Below, piece by piece: positions 58,301 through 64,000 of a DNA stretch of 64,000 nucleotides. Each line of letters starts with the position of its first letter. Positions within the stretch are counted from its first letter, which is position 1. The notes under the pieces are model-generated. The model saw only the letters and a list, made by a program, of their open reading frames with translations, did no database searches and was not told where the DNA came from. The translations under genes and the position numbers were made by a program. The DNA lies in the NCBI GenBank assembly GCA_038562165.1, contig JBCFAO010000008.1, positions 1 through 64,000 on the forward strand, in the 5' to 3' direction. Source of the DNA: WRMS01 sp038562165. GTDB taxonomy: Bacteria; Bacillota; Peptococcia; DRI-13; UBA5745.

Positions 58301-59338
58301 TTATTTAGCGCCGGCTGCTCCTGCTTCTTTAAAGTACCGCATGGCTCCGGGATGCATGGGAATCATTTCATTAACCGCCGTGTCCAGCTTTATGGAAGCT
58401 GCCGACGGATGCACTACGTAGATATCTTCAAGATTTTCAAAGATAGCTTTTGTCATTTGGTAAACCTGTTCTTCGTCTATATTGGCATTGATGACAACAA
58501 CGTTGCTGCTGCCGATGGTTTTGATATCATGGTCTGTGCCGTAAATATCTTTAGGAATATCCACCGGATTATAATACGGATATTTCTCCAGGAAAGGAAC
58601 CCGCTCCTCTTCCTCCAATTCCAGGAGCCGGAAAGCTACATTGGAGCCTTGAATGTTTTTAATGGCGGGAGCCGGATGGGGAGCCTGGATGAAAGCGGCC
58701 TCCACATGGCCGTCGATGAGGGCCTGAACCCCTTCGTCATAGGACATGTAATTGGCTTTAATATCCTCCATACCAAAGTCATAGATGGCAAAAAGATCCG
58801 GTAAAAGGCTCAAGCCGCCGCCGCCTTGGGGTCCCACAGCCACCTTCTTGCCTTTTAAATCGGCATAGGTCTTAATGGCTGAGTCGCCCTTTACAACCAT
58901 ATGGATGGTGCCGGGAGCCACACCGCCGAACATCATGCGCAAATCGGCATATTGATTGCCCTCAAAGATTCCGGTGCCCTCATAAGCCGCATAAGCCAGA
59001 TTGGCATTGGTGATACCGATATCGGAATCTCCGGCGCCTACCAGTTTGGGATTTTCCGTAGCGCCGCCGGTAACTTCTACCTTAGGTTCAATATTGGCGA
59101 TGCTTTTCTGGAAAACATCGGCCATACCTACGCCAATAGGATAATAGGAGCCGCCCATACTGGCGGTGGCAATAGAAACAAATTGCATTTTAGCAGATTC
59201 TGTGGGTTCGGGGGCGGAAGAACCGGCGGAGCTGGCGGATGTGGGAGCTGAAGAGCCGGCTGTATTGCCGCAAGCGGCCATTAGGGTTATTAAAGTAACA
59301 AGCAACATGGCAAGACCTAATTTCATCCCTTTTTTCAT
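58301..59338 (-). CDS. TAXI-family TRAP solute-binding lipoprotein
   Basis: 345 residues. The lipoprotein signal (MKKGMKLGLAMLLVTLITLM, lipobox MAAC) is followed by a Ser/Ala/Pro linker and the TAXI domain: FVSIATASMGGSYYPIGVGM, VTGGATENPKLVGAGDSDIG, LKGKKVAVGPQGGGGLSLLP and VEAAFIQAPHPAPAIKNI. It captures the substrate for the fused TRAP permease. GGGAGGC precedes the ATG. It lies immediately downstream of a molybdenum hydroxylase gene set on the same strand, so the solute may be that enzyme's substrate. Confidence 0.94.
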   Translation of the reverse strand: MKKGMKLGLAMLLVTLITLMAACGNTAGSSAPTSASSAGSSAPEPTESAKMQFVSIATASMGGSYYPIGVGMADVFQKSIANIEPKVEVTGGATENPKLVGAGDSDIGITNANLAYAAYEGTGIFEGNQYADLRMMFGGVAPGTIHMVVKGDSAIKTYADLKGKKVAVGPQGGGGLSLLPDLFAIYDFGMEDIKANYMSYDEGVQALIDGHVEAAFIQAPHPAPAIKNIQGSNVAFRLLELEEEERVPFLEKYPYYNPVDIPKDIYGTDHDIKTIGSSNVVVINANIDEEQVYQMTKAIFENLEDIYVVHPSAASIKLDTAVNEMIPMHPGAMRYFKEAGAAGAK

Positions 59339-59364
59339 AAATATTGCCTCCCTTAATTTAGTAC

Positions 59365-59516
59365 TCTGCGACCACTAAAAGTTTACATCTGCTTGCCTAT
59401 TTTCTCAATTGCGGCGTTGTCGTCGCTCACCGTAGACACCGCTACGCCTCGCTCCTCCGCCTTGCACTTGAAAAAATATTCTGCGCATCTGTGACAACTT
59501 TTAGTGATCACAAAGC
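59365..59516. repeat. ~150-bp inverted-repeat element, partly shared with 48.5 kb
   Basis: GACCACTAAAAGTTTACATCTG (first 20: GACCACTAAAAGTTTACATC) near 59370 is a partial complement of 59488-59512. The right end matches 48516-48544 in opposite orientation (GCTTTGTG..ACTAAAA.TTGTCACAGA). The centre is GC-rich (GTCGTCGCTCACCGTAGACA). It separates the TRAP genes from the hydroxylase genes and is probably a small non-coding mobile element. Confidence 0.55.
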
Positions 59517-59518
59517 AC

Positions 59519-60010
59519 TTATTGATTTCTTATCTCCGCAGTATAAAGAACGGCTTCTATTATTTTTTGGTACCCGGTGCAGCGGCAAAGATTGCCGGCC
59601 ATAGCCCTTTTTACTTCCGCTGCAGTGGGCTGGGGATTCTCCGCCAAAAGACCGGCGGCGGTCATGATCATTCCCGGTGTGCAAAAGCCGCATTGAACGG
59701 CGCCTTTGGCCAGAAAAGCTTCCTGCAGATCCGACATTTCCCCTGCGGATGCTAAACCTTCCAGGGTAACAATAGAACTGCCGTCAACCTCCACCGCCAT
59801 GATAATACAGGAAACCACAGCTTTACCATCCAGCAATACCGTGCAGGCCCCGCAGTCGCCGGCGCCGCATCCCTCCTTAACACTCTTCAGATTCAGCCAA
59901 TCCCGCAAATAATCGGCCAGACGCAAATCTACCGGTACAACATCCTCATAAATAATATTATTTACCTGAAGCTTAATTTTTCTGCTGTTTTTTGCTTCTT
60001 TATGCTCCAT
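59519..60010 (-). CDS. xanthine dehydrogenase-family iron-sulfur subunit
   Basis: 163 residues with two [2Fe-2S] domains. The plant-type ferredoxin cluster is in CGAGDCGACTVLLDGKAVVSC, of which the run CGAGDCGACTVLL is diagnostic. The second, all-helical domain has QCGFCTPGMIM and NLCRCTGYQKI. It passes electrons between the Mo site and FAD. ATG 60010 follows AAAGGAGAGG. It is the third gene of the Mo-FAD-FeS hydroxylase set. Confidence 0.95.
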   Translation of the reverse strand: MEHKEAKNSRKIKLQVNNIIYEDVVPVDLRLADYLRDWLNLKSVKEGCGAGDCGACTVLLDGKAVVSCIIMAVEVDGSSIVTLEGLASAGEMSDLQEAFLAKGAVQCGFCTPGMIMTAAGLLAENPQPTAAEVKRAMAGNLCRCTGYQKIIEAVLYTAEIRNQ

Positions 60011-60043
60011 CCGATTTCCTCTCCTTTTGTCACGTTATACCGG

Positions 60044-60925
60044 TTAGCTGAGACGGCTCAGGGCTTGCAGCAAAACCCGTTCCGTCAATACCGGTATCGT
60101 GGCCAAACGGTATTCCCGGGAAGCCCGCCGGGAGCTTCTGGGGCTGCTCTCCCGGGCCGCCAGCCTGCCGGCTGCCGCAAAATGCTCTGCCGTCCCTTCC
60201 TTGCCCAATAAATATTCTTCCGCCGCCTTCATCCGCAGGGGCTTCTCGCCGGCGCCGCCCAAGGCGATCCTCACCTGGCTGATCCGGCCCTCCTCAAGGC
60301 TTAGGCTGGCGGCGGCGCTGATGATTGCTATATCCATGGCCTGCCTGGGCCCCAGCTTCATAAAGGCCGAGGCCTGGCGGGGAACAAGAGGTATGATAAT
60401 TTGACGGATAATTTCATCTGGGGCTAAGAAGGTTTTCCCTGCTTTCTGCCACAGCTCCTCCACAGGTATGCGGCGTTCTCCCGCCGGAGACCATAGCTCT
60501 AAAACCGCATCCAGGGCCAGTAAAGGCGCTGCCGTATCTGCCGTAGGGGAAGCGTTGGCCAGATTGCCTCCCAGGGTGGCCCGGTTTCTCACCTGCCGGG
60601 AGCCCAACTGGCAAGCTGCTTCCGGCAATGCCCCGGCTTTTTCTTGCAATAGCGGGTAAGTCTCCAGCTGGTGGATAGCCGTCAAAGCGCCGATCCGCAA
60701 CTCTCTTTCCCCATGCTCCCCGGCAGCCTCTTCTATGCCTTTTAATTCCTTCAAACCTTTTAAATCCACTAAGTGAGCGCAACTTTTCTTTCCTGACCGC
60801 AGATCCACAAACAAATCGGTGCCGCCGGCCAGAAACAGAACCCTTTCTTCCGTCTTACATAATATTGCCGCCAGCTCCGCCCAAGAACCGGGCCGGTAAT
60901 ATTCATAGCCTTTGCTTTCAATCAC
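60044..60925 (-). CDS. xanthine dehydrogenase-family FAD-binding subunit
   Basis: 293 residues. PCMH-type FAD domain with VLFLAGGTDLFVDLRSG and the flavin loop RNRATLGGNLANASPTADTA; the C-terminal CO-dehydrogenase flavoprotein domain has IALGGAGEKPLRMKAAEEYL. GTG 60925 has AGGAGG nine bases upstream and overlaps the large-subunit stop by 8 bases. It completes an alpha-beta-gamma hydroxylase with its neighbours. Confidence 0.94.
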   Translation of the reverse strand: MIESKGYEYYRPGSWAELAAILCKTEERVLFLAGGTDLFVDLRSGKKSCAHLVDLKGLKELKGIEEAAGEHGERELRIGALTAIHQLETYPLLQEKAGALPEAACQLGSRQVRNRATLGGNLANASPTADTAAPLLALDAVLELWSPAGERRIPVEELWQKAGKTFLAPDEIIRQIIIPLVPRQASAFMKLGPRQAMDIAIISAAASLSLEEGRISQVRIALGGAGEKPLRMKAAEEYLLGKEGTAEHFAAAGRLAARESSPRSSRRASREYRLATIPVLTERVLLQALSRLS

Positions 60926-63254
60926 GCTTTTCCGCCTCCTTCTCTTTTTGCCAGGAGAGCATCAGGTTTTCCGGCCGCAAAGGAGAGCGCCGTACGGGAA
61001 TGCCCGTTACCTGATAGACGGCGTTGGCCACCGCAGGGGCTGCCGGCCCTACCGGGGCTTCCCCCAACCCCTTGGCTCCATAAGGTCCCAAAGGATGGGG
61101 CACCTCTACTAAAAGCGGAATAATTTCCGGTACATCTACAGCCGTAGGGATTTTGTAGTCATGGAGATTACCATTTAACAACCGGCCCTTTTCATCAAAA
61201 ACCATTTCCTCCATTAAACCGATGCCCAGGCCCATGGTAACGCCCCCTTCTATCTGCTGCTGGCAGTTTACGGGATTGATGGCTTTACCTACATCGCTGG
61301 CGGCATAGATTTTTACTACCTTAAGTTCTCCTGTACGGGTATCCGTTTCCACTTCGGCAATATCGGCAGCATACATCCAAAAGCTGGTGGGATTGGCGCC
61401 CTGGCCCGTTTCTTTATCCAGGCCGGTGCCTCCCTTCATCCTGGAATGGCCTTTGCCGATAATATCGATGCCCCCCAGAACCCCTTGATTGATCAGCTTG
61501 CCGATGGTAATGGCCTCTCCCGTCTGGGGATTAAGGATTTTCCCTTCGCTGCCTGTTACCTCGTCAGGCCGGCAACCGAAAACCTGGGCCCCGTATTCCT
61601 GGATTTGCCGCCAGGCATCCTTGGCTGCCTCCATTACCGCCGTACCGGCATGAAAGGTGCCCCGGCTGGCGCTGGTGGTTCTGTCATAGGGCGTAATAAA
61701 GGTATCCGGATGCTGCACCCGGATTTTGTTTAAAGGAATACCGGTTTCCTCGGCTACCATTTGAGCAAAGATCGTGGAAGAGCCCTGACCCATATCCACA
61801 TTGCTGACATTGACCTCTACGGAGCCTTCCTCCATGATCCGTACCGTAGCGGTAGAACCGTAATGGCGCATGGTTCCCTTCCAGGAGCAGGCCAAACCCA
61901 AACTGCGGTAGCGGCCATTGCCTAAATCCACAGGCAAGGGCCTTTGACCCGGCCGCCAGCCGGCAGCCTCTGCTACGGCCAGCATACAATCCTTCATGCC
62001 CACAGCCTGCATCCTTTCGCCGGTATGGCTGATCTCCCCCGTTTGAATCACGTTATCCAGGCGAAATTGCAGCGGATCTATGCCCAGTTTCTCCGCCAGC
62101 CGGTCCATATGCAGCTCATAAGCCCAGGTTACATGGGGAATGCCGTAGCCTCTGAAGGCCGTAGCTACCGGTAAATTGGTATATACCGCAAAGGCGTCCA
62201 GCTTCACATTATCGATTTTATAAGGGCCGGCGGCGGTAAATCCGGAGTTTCTCGCCACCAAAGGACCGCAATCGGCATAAGCTCCCGTATCCCAATAAAT
62301 GGCCATTTGCCGGGCTGTGAGTTTACCTTCTTTGACGCCGGACTTGATTTTGATCTTGCAGCCATGATTAGTGATGCGGAGAAACTCCTCTTCCCGGGAC
62401 AGCAAAAGCCGCACCGGCCGGTGGTTGGTTTTTTGGGCTAAAGCCACAACAAGAGGCTCCAGGCTAGGGTATATCTTAGAGCCGAAGCCGCCGCCTAAGG
62501 TAGGTATGGTGACCCGTACCTGATTCCAGGACAAGCCGAAGAGAGCCGCTAAATTCCTTTGCAAAACATAGGGCGACTGATTGCAGGTCCAAATGTGGAG
62601 GGTACCCTCTCTCTCCATTTGAGCCACTACGCCATAAGGCTCAATGCAGGAGTGGTGATTGCGGGGCACTTCATACTCTTCCTCGAGAACTAAATCAGCC
62701 TCGCCGAAGGCTTTTTCCGCATCCCCTTTCCGCAGCTTGAAATGACTGCAAATGTTGCTGTCCGCCACCGGCATAGCGGTAATCTCCCGCTCATAATCCA
62801 TCAGGTTTTCATGAAGCAGGGGCGCAGCCTTTTGGCCCTCTTTCATGCCCGCAGCTTCAACGGCATCGAATACTGCGTCCGTTTCTTCATACTCCACCCG
62901 GATTTTCGTTAAGGCCAGCATTGCCGCCCCTTTATCTACAGCCGCCACCGCCGCCACAGGCTCTCCCACATAGCGTACCCTGTCCCGGGCCAACACCGGC
63001 CGGTCCTGGACGGTAGTACCATATAGTTCCTGGACATCCTTGCCGGTAACTACGGCTTTAACGCCTGCAACCTGCCAAACGCCGCTAACATCGATAGAAA
63101 GAATTTTAGCGCTGGCAAAGGGACTGGTCAATACGGCAGCTTCCAGAAGATTGGCATATTCCAAATCCTGCAGGTATTCGGCTTTACCCATCACTTTAAT
63201 GCCGCCGTCAATGCGCCAGGGCGCTTTACCAACGCCTTCATGCTTATAAGTCAT
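60918..63254 (-). CDS. xanthine dehydrogenase-family molybdenum-binding subunit
   Basis: 778 residues. It binds molybdopterin: YLQDLEYANLLEAAVLTSPF near the start, GGGFGSKIYPSLEPLVVALA, the XDH-type active-site loop TAFRGYGIPHVTWAYELHM, NVDMGQGSSTIFAQMVAEET, and the catalytic glutamate in GAKGLGEAPVGPAAPAVANA. It lacks the AYxCSFR loop of aerobic CO dehydrogenase, so it is a purine, aldehyde or aromatic N-heterocycle hydroxylase; the substrate is not readable. ATG 63254 after GGAGGTG. First gene of the hydroxylase operon; the TAXI-TRAP genes downstream may import its substrate. Confidence 0.94.
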   Translation of the reverse strand: MTYKHEGVGKAPWRIDGGIKVMGKAEYLQDLEYANLLEAAVLTSPFASAKILSIDVSGVWQVAGVKAVVTGKDVQELYGTTVQDRPVLARDRVRYVGEPVAAVAAVDKGAAMLALTKIRVEYEETDAVFDAVEAAGMKEGQKAAPLLHENLMDYEREITAMPVADSNICSHFKLRKGDAEKAFGEADLVLEEEYEVPRNHHSCIEPYGVVAQMEREGTLHIWTCNQSPYVLQRNLAALFGLSWNQVRVTIPTLGGGFGSKIYPSLEPLVVALAQKTNHRPVRLLLSREEEFLRITNHGCKIKIKSGVKEGKLTARQMAIYWDTGAYADCGPLVARNSGFTAAGPYKIDNVKLDAFAVYTNLPVATAFRGYGIPHVTWAYELHMDRLAEKLGIDPLQFRLDNVIQTGEISHTGERMQAVGMKDCMLAVAEAAGWRPGQRPLPVDLGNGRYRSLGLACSWKGTMRHYGSTATVRIMEEGSVEVNVSNVDMGQGSSTIFAQMVAEETGIPLNKIRVQHPDTFITPYDRTTSASRGTFHAGTAVMEAAKDAWRQIQEYGAQVFGCRPDEVTGSEGKILNPQTGEAITIGKLINQGVLGGIDIIGKGHSRMKGGTGLDKETGQGANPTSFWMYAADIAEVETDTRTGELKVVKIYAASDVGKAINPVNCQQQIEGGVTMGLGIGLMEEMVFDEKGRLLNGNLHDYKIPTAVDVPEIIPLLVEVPHPLGPYGAKGLGEAPVGPAAPAVANAVYQVTGIPVRRSPLRPENLMLSWQKEKEAEKRD

Positions 63255-63285
63255 CCATTTCACCTCCAAAAAAACTACAAAAAAA

Positions 63286-63309
63286 GGACCAGGCTACTAG
63301 CCTTGGTCC
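63286..63309 (-). terminator. intrinsic terminator after the regulator-like gene
   Basis: Minus strand GGACCAAGGCT-AGT-AGCCTGGTCC (one mismatch) followed by TTTTTTT, between the 63.4-kb gene and the hydroxylase operon. Read-through or attenuation into the hydroxylase genes is possible, since only about 30 bases separate it from their start. Confidence 0.8.
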
Positions 63310-63347
63310 CGTTCTAACCAAACCTTGTTGATAAATTTCATTAATTT

Positions 63348-63914
63348 TTATGAATAACCTAACTTTTCACTATACTTAATTGCTTTTGATATGATATCTG
63401 CCACACTGCGGGAATCTAAAGCCCGTGGTATCACCACCATCTTTTTTTTGAAGCCTTCATCTTTGATATAAGGGGCGATTTCCTCCGGCAAAACAAACCA
63501 GTCCACGTCCATAGTACCCATCATTTCCTGAGTGCCGGTGCTAAACCGGTAATTTCTTACCCCTACATTGACCAGTTGACCTAAAAGATCGGCAGCATCC
63601 CATACATGGCCGGCGATGACGCCCAGATGGCTGCCCTCCGGCAGCATCAAAACCCGCTTGATTCCCTGAGGCATAGGAAAGAGCTGAGCGGGAATAATCC
63701 TTTCCGTCTCAATGGTCTTGTTTAGCTGACGGAAAACGATACCCATGGTATAAACTATATAAAGATCGTAGTGTTTTGCCAAAGCCTGCTTCGTATCGCA
63801 AGCCTCCACTACTGCCAGGTCTTTTAAAATCCCTCCTACATAGCGCTGCAGCATGGTACATATCTCCGGCCGCAGGCTGACTGCCGCCACAGAAAGGCGT
63901 TTGATAGCTATCAC
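63348..63914 (-). CDS. stand-alone regulatory/sensor-like domain protein
   Basis: About 188 residues. Two Rossmann-like halves are suggested: LSVAAVSLRPEICTMLQRYV, YDLYIVYTMGIVFRQLNK, IKRVLMLPEGSHLGVIAGHV and VDWFVLPEEIAPYI, IPRALDSRSVADIISKAI. I do not recognise a named family with certainty. The pattern recalls ligand-binding N-terminal domains of sigma-54-dependent activators (PrpR-N-like) but no AAA+ or DNA-binding domain follows. GTG 63914 with AGGAAG upstream is the likely start; a longer TTG start at 63944 is possible. It sits directly before the hydroxylase-TRAP genes. Confidence 0.6.
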   Translation of the reverse strand: MIAIKRLSVAAVSLRPEICTMLQRYVGGILKDLAVVEACDTKQALAKHYDLYIVYTMGIVFRQLNKTIETERIIPAQLFPMPQGIKRVLMLPEGSHLGVIAGHVWDAADLLGQLVNVGVRNYRFSTGTQEMMGTMDVDWFVLPEEIAPYIKDEGFKKKMVVIPRALDSRSVADIISKAIKYSEKLGYS

Positions 63915-63952
63915 TCCCTTCTTCCTGATTCTCCGGCTTGGCAAAATGGGCC

Positions 63953-63987
63953 GAAAAATAGGAACCTTGAAATATTCAGGTCCCTAT
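63953..63987 (-). terminator. intrinsic terminator of a gene beyond the window edge
   Basis: Minus strand ATAGGGACCT pairs with AGGTTCCTAT, followed by TTTTTCGG. It would end a minus-strand transcript entering from beyond 64000. Confidence 0.8.
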
Positions 63988-64000
63988 CTAACCCATGTTA

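Overview
The window looks like a chromosomal segment from an anaerobic, spore-forming member of the Clostridia (Firmicutes). The evidence is low-GC-Firmicute style signals (AGGAGG ribosome sites, GTG/TTG starts, T-rich hairpin terminators), [FeFe]-hydrogenase maturases, many Fe-S, radical-SAM and molybdenum enzymes, a TAXI-TRAP transporter, and a BlaI/BlaR1-type regulon. I cannot name the genus. A Peptococcaceae/Desulfitobacteriia-like or Sporomusa-like lineage would fit.

Layout. 0-0.7 kb: repeat-rich intergenic DNA. 0.7-2.8 kb: an ECF sigma factor with its putative membrane anti-sigma protein (DUF4349). 3.0-3.3 kb: a small spore-protein-like ORF and tRNA-Leu(CAA). 3.4-4.9 kb: DUF1062 and DUF6506 genes among scars of an integrative element. 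5.0-7.1 kb: a BlaI repressor and an M56 sensor protease fused to an M23 endopeptidase domain, behind a textbook double operator. 7.2-11.7 kb: polyphosphate/PhoH operon (phoH-type, ppx, ppk1). 12-17.4 kb: peroxiredoxin, an orphan glycine-betaine-type binding protein, small proteins, a flavodoxin, a broken methyltransferase and a membrane diguanylate cyclase. 17.6-19.2 kb: DUF134 regulator, Mrp/NBP35 ATPase and NifX-like protein. 19.3-24.4 kb: GNAT, Fe-S aldo/keto reductase, an IS30-type insertion sequence and an aromatic-acid exporter-like protein. 24.6-24.9 kb: a probable type I toxin-antitoxin locus. 25.6-29.3 kb: a LytTR two-component system divergent from a sodium:solute symporter. 29.7-31.5 kb: SMI1/KNR4 protein and a lipoprotein serpin.

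31.9-38.6 kb holds a tightly packed operon of one methyltransferase, three cobalamin-binding-type radical SAM enzymes and two GNAT-fold acyltransferases. Its product is unknown, and it converges on a bicovalent-type flavin oxidase. 40.1-44.4 kb is the hydrogenase maturation operon (TM1266-type regulator, hydE, hydG, hydF), preceded by its own promoter and a structured leader ending in an intrinsic terminator, which is a riboswitch candidate. 45.6-51.8 kb is a partial type IV pilus/type II secretion-like operon (SARP/BTAD regulator with a degenerate GGDEF domain, transglutaminase, PilC/GspF, pseudopilin-like proteins, PilT). 51.9-55.4 kb has a DUF2975-XRE-DUF4173 operon and an ArsC/Spx-like plus TVP38-like pair. 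56.4-63.9 kb encodes a fused TRAP permease, its TAXI binding protein, a three-subunit xanthine-dehydrogenase-family molybdenum hydroxylase and a stand-alone regulatory-domain-like protein. This probably forms an uptake-and-oxidation module.

Intergenic regions at about 0.1-0.4, 21.5, 31.6 and 55.8-56.0 kb share an approximately 20-bp core repeated about every 41 bp, in convergent groups. I interpret these as relics of elements with multiple terminal repeats (IS21-like). Other short inverted-repeat elements lie at 456-526, 56162-56295 and 59365-59516. All functional assignments rest on reading motifs in the translated sequence and on family knowledge. No database search was run.
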